Shown here piece after piece: positions 1 to 8,543 of a DNA stretch of 46,976 bases. The translations under genes were made by a program, and so were the position numbers. This DNA is from Trueperaceae bacterium (lineage in GTDB: Bacteria; Deinococcota; Deinococci; Deinococcales; Trueperaceae). Below the pieces are notes generated by a model that worked only from the letters and a program-made list of their open reading frames with translations, had not been told where the DNA came from and searched no databases. Numbering within the stretch: the first letter of the stretch is position 1; each line of letters opens with the position of its first letter. The stretch covers positions 1 to 46,976 of the forward strand of contig JAABSI010000013.1 of assembly GCA_011390455.1 (NCBI GenBank). Reading direction: 5' to 3'.

Positions 1-2882
1 GACGGCACGCGCTGGAGCAGGTGCTCGACCCGCAGCGCGAAGGTCTTCTCCCCCGCCGTGGTGCTCGCCCGCGAGGAGAGTGCGTCGAGCCGGTTGCGGC
101 GGTCGAGCTTGTCGCCGATCACGACGCCGCGCGCGTGCCCGAGCAGCTCCCACACCCGCGCGAAGAACCCTGCCGGGACGCGCGTGAGCGCCCCCTCACG
201 CTGCCGCCAGCGCCACCATCCGTCGCTGGGGACCGGCGCGCTGGGCTCGACGATCGGCCGCCACGCCACCGCGCCCGAGGCGAGCACCAACCGCTCGCGC
301 CGGCGCAGCCGCGTGCGGAGGTCGTCGCCGCTGGTGAGGACCGCGTCGAGCCGCTCGGCCAGCGCCGCCGGCGAGGTGCGCGCGAGCAGGTCGTAGCCCT
401 CGTCCGGGGTGATCTCGAACTCGGCGGCGAGCTGGTTCGCCATCAGCGCGAGCAGCGCGCCGACCCGCAGCGTGAGCACCCCGCGGAAGCGCGCCGGGTC
501 GGCCCGCACCAGGTCCGCGAGCGCCACCACGACCTCCTGGATGAGCGCGCGGTCGCGGACGTCGCCGGGGCCGGGGGCGCGCAGCCGGGCGGCGAGCTCG
601 TCGAGCGGCAGCGGCCGCACCACGGTCGCATCCTCGCGCCACCCCTTGCCGAGCACGACCGCCTTCTGCGCGACCAGCAGCTCGTCGAGCGCGTCGACGA
701 ACGCCGGGTCGAGCCGCTCCAGCAAGCCCGCGACGGTGCGCACGACGCTCCAGGCGCGGCGTTCGCCCGCGACCGCGTCGATCTCTTCGAGCAGCGCGCG
801 GACGCTCGCCGTGGCGCCGCCGGCCAGCGGTACGTCGGCATCGAGCCCGGAGCGCTGCGCCAACTCCCCCAGGACCGCCACCTGGTCCTCGAGGTCCTCG
901 CCCGCCGTGAGGCGCGCAGCGAGCGTCGCGTCGTCCGCCATCTCGATCGCGAGCGCGGCGTCCACCGGGAGTGGACCGCCGGCGCCGACGCTGCGCAACC
1001 GCCGCACCGGCACCGTGCGCGGACGCGCGTCGGCCTCGTCGCGCCAATCGCTTAGGTCGTCGATGCGCTCGAAGGCCGCACCCGGCAGGAGCGTCGCCAG
1101 CGCCCCCAGCCGCACCGGCACGCCGTCGACCGCGCCGTCGGCGAGCTCGAGCGCCAGGTCGCGCAGCGCCTCGACGCCCGGGCCCAGGTGCTCGTGGGTG
1201 AGCAGCAGCGTCAGCGTCGGTCGACCGGGCCCGCGGGCGTGGCGGTGGAGGTACGCCAGCTCGGCGCGGGTGCGGTGGGCCAGGACGGCCGGTTCGCGCG
1301 AGCGCAGCGACCAGCGGGCGTCGGCGTAGGTGGGCAGGAAGACGTAGGGTTCGCCGCGCAGCCGGTACCCGCGCGCCGTGGCGAGCCCGCCCGGGCGGCG
1401 CGCGGGGCGGCCGGTCAGCCCGAGCTCGGGCGCGGCCCCGACGCGGCCCAGGGCCTCCATGAGCGCTTCGGCGCGGCGCACGCGCACCGGCGCGACCTGG
1501 TCCGGGGTCTGGAGGGCGACGCCCAGGTCCGCGAAGGCGGCCTGCACCGCGGCGTCCTCGGCCAGGAGCACGACCTGCACGACCGGTCGCCGCGGCCGCT
1601 GCACGCCCACGTGGCGTCCGAGCGGGTCGAGGTCGGCGGGCGCCAGGAGCCCGTCGGCAAGGAGCTCGGCGAGCACCCAGAGGCTCTGCGCCCAGACGAG
1701 CGGCACGTTGTCGTTCGGGACCCGCGGCCGGCTTCCGGGCGCAGCCTGCTCGCGGGCCTCCTCTTCGTCCGGCACCCGGTAGACCTCGGGCAGCAGCGCC
1801 ATCCCGTAGCGCGGCACCGCCAGCGCGGCGAGCCGCTCGCGGTGGTGGCCGGCCGCCTCGGCGTCGCCCCGGAAGGTCGCCTCGAGCGCCAGATACGCGT
1901 CGAAGAGCGGCCATTCGGCCTCGATGCCGGCGAAGCGCGCGAGCTCCTCGTGCTCGTAATGGAGCCGCGCCGGGTCCTCCGCCGGGGTCTGGTGGCCGTC
2001 GCGCAAGAAGCGCTTGTAGCCCCAACGTCCGCCGAGCTTCGCGTGGACGTCCGCACGGGTGCGCGCCACCAGGTCGGGGTCGTCGACCGCGAAGGCGGGG
2101 AAACCGATCGCGGACAGCAGCGCGGCGTCCACCTCCTTCGAGGCCGACTCGCGCGGCAGCATCGCCTCGAGCACCACCCGGGCGCGGGCGATGTCGTCCG
2201 GGACGACGTGGATCACGGAGCGCTGCGACCCATGGGCGCCGTACAGGTCGAAGCCGTCGAGCGCTTCGAGCGCCGCCTTGGCGAGCGCCACGGAGCTGGC
2301 GTTCAGCTCGGGGCGGCCGTGGTTGGTCTTGTCGCCGCGCTCCCAGATGCCGTAGTCGGGGGTCCGGTACGCGCGGCCGACGTAGTGGACGAGGTTCTGG
2401 ACGAAGCGCACCTCGATCTCGCTCTGGACGATCGGGAGGCCCGACGCGGTCACCTGCGCGAGCTGCAGCAAGAAGAGCGCCGTGGCGTCGATCTGCAGAT
2501 GGCCCCAGGCCGCATCGCCCACGACCGCCAGGCCGCTCGCCGTGCCGTACTTGGCGTGCAGCGCGTCGCGCGGGTCCTGCGTGCGCTTGAAGGCCTCGAC
2601 CTTGTCGGCCTGGCGCATCATCGCGCCGAGGAGCCCGCGGAAGCCGCGCACCACCGCGTGCTCGAGCTCGTAGCGGCGCTCGGCGGCGGCGTCGCGGCGC
2701 CGGTAGGCGAGCGCCAGGCCCCACGGCGCCATCAACCCGTAGACCACGTCGCGCACCCAGGCGTCCGTGTAGTCGCCGTGCGCGTTGATCGCGGTGCCCG
2801 CCGGCAGCAGCCCGGTGATCGGGTGCTGCCGGGCGAGGATCACGCGCCGGACTTGGTCGTGGAGGCGGTCGAGGGGGTCCAT
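1..2882 (-). CDS. Phosphorylase-kinase alpha/beta-like GH15-family protein, 3' end missing
   Basis: The frame opens at an ATG at 2882 and runs off the left edge without a stop, giving at least 960 residues. It reads like the regulatory alpha/beta subunit of phosphorylase kinase, which carries a GH15 (glucoamylase-like) alpha/alpha toroid. Visible family motifs are HPITGLLPAG and AWVRDVVYGLMAPWGLA near the N terminus, YGIWERGDKTNHG near residues 178-190, then LLSAIGFPAFAVDD, WGYKRFLRDG and LGLTGRPARRPGG. Eukaryotic subunits are about 1,100-1,250 residues, so perhaps 100-200 residues are missing. The role in bacteria is not established; glycogen or alpha-glucan binding or hydrolysis is the likely theme (inference), and glgX sits at the other end of the window. 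It lies 46 bases downstream of the ABC exporter genes. There is no clear Shine-Dalgarno, but a TAGCAT (-10-like) overlaps the previous stop codon. Confidence 0.85.
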   Translation of the reverse strand, partial: MDPLDRLHDQVRRVILARQHPITGLLPAGTAINAHGDYTDAWVRDVVYGLMAPWGLALAYRRRDAAAERRYELEHAVVRGFRGLLGAMMRQADKVEAFKRTQDPRDALHAKYGTASGLAVVGDAAWGHLQIDATALFLLQLAQVTASGLPIVQSEIEVRFVQNLVHYVGRAYRTPDYGIWERGDKTNHGRPELNASSVALAKAALEALDGFDLYGAHGSQRSVIHVVPDDIARARVVLEAMLPRESASKEVDAALLSAIGFPAFAVDDPDLVARTRADVHAKLGGRWGYKRFLRDGHQTPAEDPARLHYEHEELARFAGIEAEWPLFDAYLALEATFRGDAEAAGHHRERLAALAVPRYGMALLPEVYRVPDEEEAREQAAPGSRPRVPNDNVPLVWAQSLWVLAELLADGLLAPADLDPLGRHVGVQRPRRPVVQVVLLAEDAAVQAAFADLGVALQTPDQVAPVRVRRAEALMEALGRVGAAPELGLTGRPARRPGGLATARGYRLRGEPYVFLPTYADARWSLRSREPAVLAHRTRAELAYLHRHARGPGRPTLTLLLTHEHLGPGVEALRDLALELADGAVDGVPVRLGALATLLPGAAFERIDDLSDWRDEADARPRTVPVRRLRSVGAGGPLPVDAALAIEMADDATLAARLTAGEDLEDQVAVLGELAQRSGLDADVPLAGGATASVRALLEEIDAVAGERRAWSVVRTVAGLLERLDPAFVDALDELLVAQKAVVLGKGWREDATVVRPLPLDELAARLRAPGPGDVRDRALIQEVVVALADLVRADPARFRGVLTLRVGALLALMANQLAAEFEITPDEGYDLLARTSPAALAERLDAVLTSGDDLRTRLRRRERLVLASGAVAWRPIVEPSAPVPSDGWWRWRQREGALTRVPAGFFARVWELLGHARGVVIGDKLDRRNRLDALSSRASTTAGEKTFALRVEHLLQRVP

Positions 2883-2928
2883 GGCGGGGGCCCGAGGGGC
2901 GCGGGGCGCGCTCGGGACGGGCGCGATG

Positions 2929-4767
2929 CTAGCACGGGGCTCCGACGGGCTCCGCTTCGACCGGAGCCGGCACCTCCCCCAACAGTTCGGCGAGCTCCGG
3001 CGAGCGTCCGCGCAGCTCCTCGAAGGTGCCGCGGTCGACGATGCGGCCACCGTCCAACACGAGCACCTGGTCGGCGCGCTCGAGCGCGGCGCGGCGGTGC
3101 GACACCACCAAGCAGGTGACGTCGGCCCGCTCTTCGCCGAGCCGCGCCCACAGCTCGCGCTCGGTCTCGACGTCGAGCGCACTCGACAGGTCGTCGAAGA
3201 CGAGCAGGTCGGCGCCGCGGAGGAACATGCGCGCCGCCGCCGAGCGCTGCACCTGGCCGCCCGAGAGCTTGACGCCGCGGGTGCCGACCTGGGTGTCGAG
3301 GCCGTGGTCGAGCCGCGCGACGTCGTGGTCCAGGACGGCCGTGCGGAGGGCCGCATCGAGACCGCGTTCCGCGTCCGGGCGGCCGAGCACGACGTTCTCG
3401 CGCAGGGTGTCCGAGAAGAGCCGCGGGACCTGGCCGGTGTACGCCGAGCGCGGCGGCACGAAGAAGCTCGCGGGGTCCGCGACGCGCTCCCCGTTCCAGG
3501 TGATGCGCCCCGACTCGATCGGGCGCAGCCCGATCACCGCGCGCACCAGCATGGACTTGCCCGAGCCGACGCGGCCCGTCACCACCGTGAAGCTGCCGCG
3601 CGGCAGCACGAACGAGGCGTCCTCGACCGCGACGGCGCCGTCGCCATGGCGGACGGTCAGGCCCTCCACGCGCAGCTCCGCGAGCGGCTCCGCGTCCGGG
3701 CGCGGGTCGAGGAAGCTGGGGATGGGACCGCGCAGATGCAGGTCGGCGTCGCCGACGACCACCTCGGGCCCCGCGCCGGCCAACAGCCCGTCCAGGCGCT
3801 CGAAGGCGACGGCGGTCCGCCGGTGCTGCACCATCATCGCGCCGAGGAACGACACGACGCCGGTGAGCCGCGGCAGGTAGCTGACGAACAGCGCGAAGTC
3901 GCCCACGGTGAAGGTGCCGCGCTGCATCGCGCCGGCGCCGACCAGCAGGATCACGCCGGTCGCGAGGTGCACCATGTTGTCGTTGACGTTCTTGAAGACC
4001 TCCGCGAGCAGCGCGTCGCGCACGGCCGCCTTGCGGCGCACGTCGCCCAAACGCTCGAAGGCCCGCACCACGCTCGCCTCCCGCCCGACGGCCTGCACCG
4101 AGGCCACGGCCTGGAAGGTCTCGCCGACGAAGTCGGTCACCCGACCGGTGGCCTCGCGCAGGCGCCGACGCACCGCGCGAATGGTCGGACGCAGCACGTG
4201 GGTGAGCACGAGGGTGAGCGCGAGCGGCACCAGGATGAGTGCGGTCATCGTCGGGTCGATGCGGAACATGATCGCGAGCGCGACGACGCCGAAGAGCGCC
4301 AGGCCCCAGAAATCGACCCAGTTCTCGACGTACAGCGCCACGTCGTCGACGTCGTCGCGGAAGCGGCTGATCGCCTCGCTCGGCGAATCGGGCAGGCGAC
4401 GGGTGCCTGGGGCGGTCAACAGGTGCGCGAGCAGGTTGCGGCGCATCCGGAGCACGAGTTCGGCCCAGTAGGTCGACCAGACCCAGATGCCGCCGGCCAG
4501 CAGGCCGATGCGCGCGACGTCGACGGAGAGCGCCAGCGCGAGGAAGGTCCACGGGTTCGCGCCCGCTGGGCCGTCCCCGGACAGCGCGTCGAAGATCGCC
4601 TTGAACCAGACGCCGGCGAGGACCGGGGTCGCGTGGACGGCGGCCCAGACCGCGAAGTTGACGGCCATGAGGCGAGGGCGCGCGGCGGCCAGCTTCCAGG
4701 CCAGCGCGAGCGGGTTGGGCCCCGGAGCGGGCCCCACGGGTTTGGGGGATGCGGGGGTGGAGGTCAC
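2929..4767 (-). CDS. ABC exporter half-transporter with degenerate ATPase site (type IV fold)
   Basis: A 612-residue fused transmembrane-ATPase half-transporter. The GTG start at 4767 overlaps the stop of the upstream partner as GTGA, so the two are translationally coupled. The N-terminal ~330 residues hold six hydrophobic spans (first near residues 33-50). The nucleotide-binding domain follows: Walker A GRVGSGKSML with Lys at about 404, signature LSGGQVQRSAAARMF, Walker B LLVFDDLSSALD and an H-loop VVSHRR. The residue after the Walker B Asp is Asp instead of the catalytic Glu, so its own ATP site should be hydrolysis-deficient, while its canonical LSGGQ completes the active site of the partner. 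This division of labour is known from heterodimeric exporters such as TM287/288 and BmrCD. The substrate is unknown; multidrug, lipid or peptide export are all possible. Confidence 0.93.
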   Translation of the reverse strand: MTSTPASPKPVGPAPGPNPLALAWKLAAARPRLMAVNFAVWAAVHATPVLAGVWFKAIFDALSGDGPAGANPWTFLALALSVDVARIGLLAGGIWVWSTYWAELVLRMRRNLLAHLLTAPGTRRLPDSPSEAISRFRDDVDDVALYVENWVDFWGLALFGVVALAIMFRIDPTMTALILVPLALTLVLTHVLRPTIRAVRRRLREATGRVTDFVGETFQAVASVQAVGREASVVRAFERLGDVRRKAAVRDALLAEVFKNVNDNMVHLATGVILLVGAGAMQRGTFTVGDFALFVSYLPRLTGVVSFLGAMMVQHRRTAVAFERLDGLLAGAGPEVVVGDADLHLRGPIPSFLDPRPDAEPLAELRVEGLTVRHGDGAVAVEDASFVLPRGSFTVVTGRVGSGKSMLVRAVIGLRPIESGRITWNGERVADPASFFVPPRSAYTGQVPRLFSDTLRENVVLGRPDAERGLDAALRTAVLDHDVARLDHGLDTQVGTRGVKLSGGQVQRSAAARMFLRGADLLVFDDLSSALDVETERELWARLGEERADVTCLVVSHRRAALERADQVLVLDGGRIVDRGTFEELRGRSPELAELLGEVPAPVEAEPVGAPC

Positions 4768-6602
4768 GCGAGCTCCTCGAGCGCGGGGGCGAGGCCAGGG
4801 GCTCCGCCGCGCGCCGCCCGCAGCAAGCGGGCGTAGCGGGTGGTGGGGTCGGCCGCCAAGGCGGCGCGGCGGCCGTGCTCGATCACGGCGCCGTCCTCGA
4901 GGACGGCCACGGCGTCGACGCGATCGACGGTATCGAGGCGGTGGGCGATGATCACGGCGGTCCGGCCGCGCAAGAGCCGTTCCAGGGCGAGCTCGAGGCG
5001 CCGCTCGGTGGCGGGGTCGAGGCGGCTCGACGGCTCGTCCAGCAGGACCAGACCGGGGTCGCCGAGGAACACCCGCGCCATCGCCAACAGCTGCGCCTCC
5101 CCCGCCGAGAGGTTGCCGCCGCCGGCGCGGACCGGGGTGTCGAGGCCGGCCGGCAGGCCGGCGAGCCAACCGCCGAGCCCGACCTCGTCGAGCGCCTCGA
5201 GCAAGCGCGGGTCCGGGACCGTGGCGTCGAAGAAGGTCAGGTTGTCGCGCACGCTCCCCTGCACCAGCTGCACCTCCTGCGTCACCAGGCCGACGCGCCG
5301 GCGGAGCTCGGCGAGCGGGACGTCGCGGGCATCGACGCCGCCCAACAGCACGCGGCCCGCGTCCGGGTCGTAGAACCGGAACGCCAACCGGGTGAGCGTG
5401 GTCTTGCCGCTCCCGGTGCGGCCCAGCAGACCGAGGTGCGTCCCCGCCGGCACCGTCAGGTCGATGCCCCGCAGGTTCGGGGCCGCCCCCTCGTCGGCGT
5501 CGTGGTAGCGGAACCCGACCTGGTCGAAGCGCACCTCGAGCGGCCCCGACGGCAACGTGGTGGCGCGCTCGGCCTCCAGCGGCGCGAGCCGTGAGCGTTC
5601 GCGCAGCAGCTCGTCGATGCGGCCGAGGCTCGCCCCGGCGCGCTGCAGCACCTGCATCTGCTGGGTGATCTGTTCGATCGGCGCCTGCAGCAGGACCAGG
5701 TACTGGAAGACCATGTAGGCGGTGCCGAGCGTGATGGCGCCGACCAGCACCAGCTGGATGCCGGAGCCGATCGTGACGAGCACCCCGACGACGAACAGCC
5801 CGTAGGTCGTCAGCCAGACGATCGAGCGCGCCATCCAAGCCCGGCGGGTGTCGGCGAAGAAGGTGCGCATCACCGCGACGAAGCGGTGGAGCGCGTGGGG
5901 GCCCGCGCCGTTCGCGCGGACGTCGTCGATGCCGGTGAGGCGCTCCTCGACGAAACCGAAGACCTGCGCGGCGGCCTCGCGCTCGCGCGCCGATGCCGGC
6001 ACGGCGACGTCGCGCAGGCGCACCATCACGGCGACCTCGAGCGCGGTGAAGAGCGTGAGCGCGGCGCCGAGCCACGGGTCCTCGCGCCAGAGGAGGACCA
6101 GGATGCCCACGAGGAGCAGGAGTCCACCCAGGACGCGCACCGCGAACTGCGCGAAGAAATCCGACAACGCGGTCACGTCGCCGTCGATCCGTTCGATCAT
6201 CTCGCCCGAGGTGCGCGCGGCGTGGAAGGTCATGTCGAGGCGCAGGCAGTGGTCGAGCAGGTCGCGGCGCAGGAGGTTGGTGGCGTTCCAGCCCACCGCC
6301 GCGCCCAGCACCGTCGCGGCGCCGCTGAGCACCTGGGTGCCGAGCGCGAGGGCCAGGAAGACGCCGGCCAACCCGGCGAGGCCGGCGCCCGCGTCCGCGG
6401 GCAGCGCGCCGGAGGCGACGCCCGTGGCGGTGTCGATGAAGCGGCGCAGCACCTGCGGCACCGCCAGCTGCAGGCCGATGCCGGTGAGCAGCAGCGCGGC
6501 GAGCAGCAGCGCCTGGGCCCGCTGCGGGCCGAGGTAACGGCCGAGCAGCGCGCCGTAGCGGCGGACCGGCGGGGCGGCGGCGGAAGCGGTCGGGGCGGTC
6601 AT
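4764..6602 (-). CDS. ABC exporter half-transporter with canonical catalytic Glu
   Basis: A 612-residue half-transporter, partner of the next gene. I chose the ATG at 6602 because GAGG sits five bases upstream; an in-frame GTG two codons earlier overlaps that site. There are six membrane spans (first near residues 30-48), then a nucleotide-binding domain with Walker A GRTGSGKTTL (Lys about 400), a deviating signature LSAGEAQLLAMARV, Walker B LVLLDEPSSRLD with catalytic Glu, and H-loop IIAHRLDTV. The odd signature is predicted to face the degenerate Walker site of the partner, and the intact Walker A/B to face the partner LSGGQ, giving one active and one degenerate site. The gene is preceded by about 150 bases of leader RNA containing a micro-ORF and a terminator-like hairpin, suggesting attenuation control. 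Confidence 0.93.
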   Translation of the reverse strand: MTAPTASAAAPPVRRYGALLGRYLGPQRAQALLLAALLLTGIGLQLAVPQVLRRFIDTATGVASGALPADAGAGLAGLAGVFLALALGTQVLSGAATVLGAAVGWNATNLLRRDLLDHCLRLDMTFHAARTSGEMIERIDGDVTALSDFFAQFAVRVLGGLLLLVGILVLLWREDPWLGAALTLFTALEVAVMVRLRDVAVPASAREREAAAQVFGFVEERLTGIDDVRANGAGPHALHRFVAVMRTFFADTRRAWMARSIVWLTTYGLFVVGVLVTIGSGIQLVLVGAITLGTAYMVFQYLVLLQAPIEQITQQMQVLQRAGASLGRIDELLRERSRLAPLEAERATTLPSGPLEVRFDQVGFRYHDADEGAAPNLRGIDLTVPAGTHLGLLGRTGSGKTTLTRLAFRFYDPDAGRVLLGGVDARDVPLAELRRRVGLVTQEVQLVQGSVRDNLTFFDATVPDPRLLEALDEVGLGGWLAGLPAGLDTPVRAGGGNLSAGEAQLLAMARVFLGDPGLVLLDEPSSRLDPATERRLELALERLLRGRTAVIIAHRLDTVDRVDAVAVLEDGAVIEHGRRAALAADPTTRYARLLRAARGGAPGLAPALEELA

Positions 6603-6699
6603 GGGCACCTCGTGGAGCGACGTCGGGGGACGATGAGAACGCGGGAGCGGCGGGACCGGGCGCGCGGTCGCCGCCTCCGCGAGGTGCGGAAACGAGAAC

Positions 6700-6725
6700 G
6701 ACCGTGGGCGGCGGGGCCCACGGTC
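6700..6725 (-). terminator. Attenuator hairpin upstream of the ABC exporter operon
   Basis: A perfect 10-bp stem (GACCGTGGGC against GCCCACGGTC) with a six-base loop, followed on the minus strand by GTTCTCGTTT. It lies between the strong promoter at 6859-6887 and the exporter start at 6602, with no other gene between except the 32-codon micro-ORF, so it cannot simply be the end of an upstream operon. A second, 6-bp hairpin (GTCGGG/CCCGAC) begins at the micro-ORF stop codon. Confidence 0.6.
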
Positions 6726-6752
6726 GGTCGGTGCGGGGGTCGGGGTTCCCGA

Positions 6753-6851
6753 CTAGCCGGCAGACGCCTCCGGGGCCAAGCGCAGGACGGGCGGCAGCGC
6801 ACGGGCGCCGACGACCTGCAGGCCGAGGGGGGTGGGGCGGAGGCGGACCAT
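6753..6851 (-). CDS. Leaderless 32-codon leader peptide of the exporter operon
   Basis: The ATG at 6851 lies seven bases after a -10 element (TACATT), so transcription should start at or within two bases of the start codon. The encoded peptide is 32 residues, begins MVRLRPTPLGLQVV, has a Pro-Pro at ALPPVLR, and ends at TAG just before two consecutive hairpins. It is rich in Arg, Pro and Leu and has no membrane span or recognisable domain. Together with the hairpin at 6700-6725 and the downstream heterodimeric exporter it resembles the BmrB leader-BmrCD arrangement of Bacillus subtilis, where ribosome stalling on the leader opens the exporter genes. The likeness is of architecture only. That it is translated is an inference from promoter and start-codon spacing. 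Confidence 0.5.
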   Translation of the reverse strand: MVRLRPTPLGLQVVGARALPPVLRLAPEASAG

Positions 6852-6858
6852 CAGGCGA

Positions 6859-6887
6859 AATGTAGCCGGGCGCACGGTCCGTGTCAA
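6859..6887 (-). promoter_or_regulatory. Sigma70-type promoter of the exporter leader
   Basis: On the minus strand a perfect -35 TTGACA (6887-6882) is followed by a 17-base spacer and a -10 TACATT (6864-6859). The start codon of the micro-ORF comes seven bases after the -10, as in leaderless transcripts. Confidence 0.75.
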
Positions 6888-6926
6888 GCCCCCCCACACG
6901 CCTCGCTCGCGGGTGCGCGCGGGACG

Positions 6927-6932
6927 TACCCT
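6927..6932 (+). promoter_or_regulatory. Leaderless -10 element of the thi operon
   Basis: TACCCT lies six bases before the GTG start at 6939, with no Shine-Dalgarno between. It fits the TANNNT leaderless pattern seen at many starts in this window. No convincing -35 and no TPP-riboswitch sequence is present, since there is no leader RNA to hold one. Confidence 0.5.
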
Positions 6933-6938
6933 GGAACC

Positions 6939-8513
6939 GTGCGCGCCCCCGTCCTCGCCCACGTCGCCGGAGCGCTCGCCGCCGCCGCGCTCGCGCTCGG
7001 CGTCGCGCTGCCGTTGGCCGCGCTCGCGGGGCGCACCTTGGACGCGGCGGCGTTCGCCACCTGGTGGGACGCCGAGGTCTGGGGCTTGGTAGGCCGCACG
7101 ACGCTGCAGGCCGCGGCGTCCACGGCGGCGGCCGTCCTGCTCGGCCTGCCGGCCGCCTGGGCGCTCGCCCGGCCGGACCTACCATTGCGCGGTCTGTGGC
7201 GCGCGCTGTTCGTGGTGCCCTTCGTCCTGCCCTCGCTCGTGGCCGGGGTCGCCGTGCTCGCTTGGGTGGGTCCGCGCGGCGTGCTCGGCATCGACGGCCG
7301 CGACACCTGGTGGGTGCTCGTGCTCGCGCACGCGTTCTACAACGCGGGCCTGGTGGCGCGGATCGTGGGCGGCCACCTCGCCGGCGCGGGCGCCCGCCTG
7401 CACGACGCCGCCGCCGCGCTGGGCGCCGGTGCCTGGCGACGCTTCGTGCGGGTCACCCTCCCCACCGCGGCGCCGGCGCTGGTGGCCGCTTCGGCCCTGA
7501 CCTTCCTCTTCTGCTTCACCAGCTTCGGCGTGGTGCTGGTGCTCACGCCCGCGCCGCGCTTCGCCACCTTGGAGGTGGCCATCTACCGCGAGGTGGCGCG
7601 CAGCCTCGACCTGGGCGCCGCATCGGCCCTGGCGCTGCTGCAGCTCGCGATCGTGCTGGCGCTCGCGGTGCCGTACCTGCGCGCGAACGCCCGGCTCGCC
7701 GGCGCCGTCGAGCGCCAGGCGGCGACCGGACCGCGGCCGGGGCGCGCTTGGGCGCTCGCGGCCGTCGCGCCCGCGGGCCTGCTCGTGGCCGCCCCGCTCG
7801 CCGCGCTCCTGGCGCTGGCGGTGAACCCACCCGGTGGCGCCTCGGTGGCCGGCGCCTGGGCCGCGCTCCTCGAGCCGTCCGCGAGGATCGGTTTGACCGA
7901 CGCCCCCACGGCGCTCACGAACTCGCTGCGCTTCGCCGCGCTCGCGACCCTGCTGGCGCTCCTGCTCGGGGGCGCGGTGGCGCTCGCCGTCGTGCGCGGC
8001 GGTTGGCGCTGGCTCGACGCCGCAGGCTTGGCGCCGTGGGCGGTGAGCGCGGTGACGCTCGGCCTCGGCCTCCTCCTCGTCGCGCCCGCGCTGGCGTCGA
8101 GCGCCTGGGGCGTGCCGCTCGCCCACGCGCTGCTGGCGACGCCGCTGGTGGCGCGGGTGGCGGCCACGGCGCTGCAGTCGGTGCCCGACGGCTGGCGGGC
8201 GGCCGCCGCGACGCTCGGCGCCTCCCCGGCGCGGGCGCTCTGGCGCCTCGACCTGCCGCTCACGCGCGCGGCGTGGGCCACCGCGGCCGCGTACGCCGCC
8301 GCGACCTCGCTCGGCGAGTTCGGCGCCGCGCTGTTGCTGCGTCGGCCGGAGACCACGACGCTGCCGGTCGCGATCGCCGAGCGGCTGGGCCGACCCGGCG
8401 CCGGGTCGTACGCCGAAGCGCTGCTCCTCGCTCTGATCCTCGCGGCGCTGATCGCCGCGGTCGTCGGCGGGGTCGACGCGCTCGGGCGCCGGCGCGGCCC
8501 GGACCCGTTCTGA
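6939..8513 (+). CDS. thiP: ThiP-like ABC permease, probably thiamine uptake
   Basis: A 524-residue integral membrane protein starting at a leaderless GTG. It is a fused double permease: two halves, each of about six hydrophobic spans, each with an EAA-type loop (around AAAALGAGAWRRFVRVTLP and AAATLGASPARALWRLDLP). This layout and length match ThiP and the related iron permease FbpB. Assignment to thiamine rests on context: it is followed by a ThiQ-like ATPase and by thiamine pyrophosphokinase, which would phosphorylate imported thiamine to the cofactor. No ThiB-like binding protein is encoded here, so it must come from elsewhere if the transporter works in the usual way. Ferric iron import is the main alternative by fold alone. 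Confidence 0.8.
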   Translation: MRAPVLAHVAGALAAAALALGVALPLAALAGRTLDAAAFATWWDAEVWGLVGRTTLQAAASTAAAVLLGLPAAWALARPDLPLRGLWRALFVVPFVLPSLVAGVAVLAWVGPRGVLGIDGRDTWWVLVLAHAFYNAGLVARIVGGHLAGAGARLHDAAAALGAGAWRRFVRVTLPTAAPALVAASALTFLFCFTSFGVVLVLTPAPRFATLEVAIYREVARSLDLGAASALALLQLAIVLALAVPYLRANARLAGAVERQAATGPRPGRAWALAAVAPAGLLVAAPLAALLALAVNPPGGASVAGAWAALLEPSARIGLTDAPTALTNSLRFAALATLLALLLGGAVALAVVRGGWRWLDAAGLAPWAVSAVTLGLGLLLVAPALASSAWGVPLAHALLATPLVARVAATALQSVPDGWRAAAATLGASPARALWRLDLPLTRAAWATAAAYAAATSLGEFGAALLLRRPETTTLPVAIAERLGRPGAGSYAEALLLALILAALIAAVVGGVDALGRRRGPDPF

Positions 8514-8529
8514 ACGGTCGCGGCCACGG

Positions 8530-8535
8530 TACGCT
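8530..8535 (+). promoter_or_regulatory. Leaderless -10 element before thiQ
   Basis: TACGCT lies eight bases before the ATG at 8544, in the 30-base gap after thiP. It could give thiQ and the pyrophosphokinase an extra leaderless transcript. No -35 is visible. Confidence 0.35.
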
Positions 8536-8543
8536 CGCATCCG

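Noticed and set aside
196..2724. An 842-codon open frame on the minus strand, and a 643-codon one on the plus strand at 1188-3119
   Set aside because: Both are Arg/Pro/Ala-rich shadows of the phosphorylase-kinase-like gene; high GC removes stop codons from all frames. Only the frame from 2882 carries family motifs. The same holds for other long frames lying over named genes.
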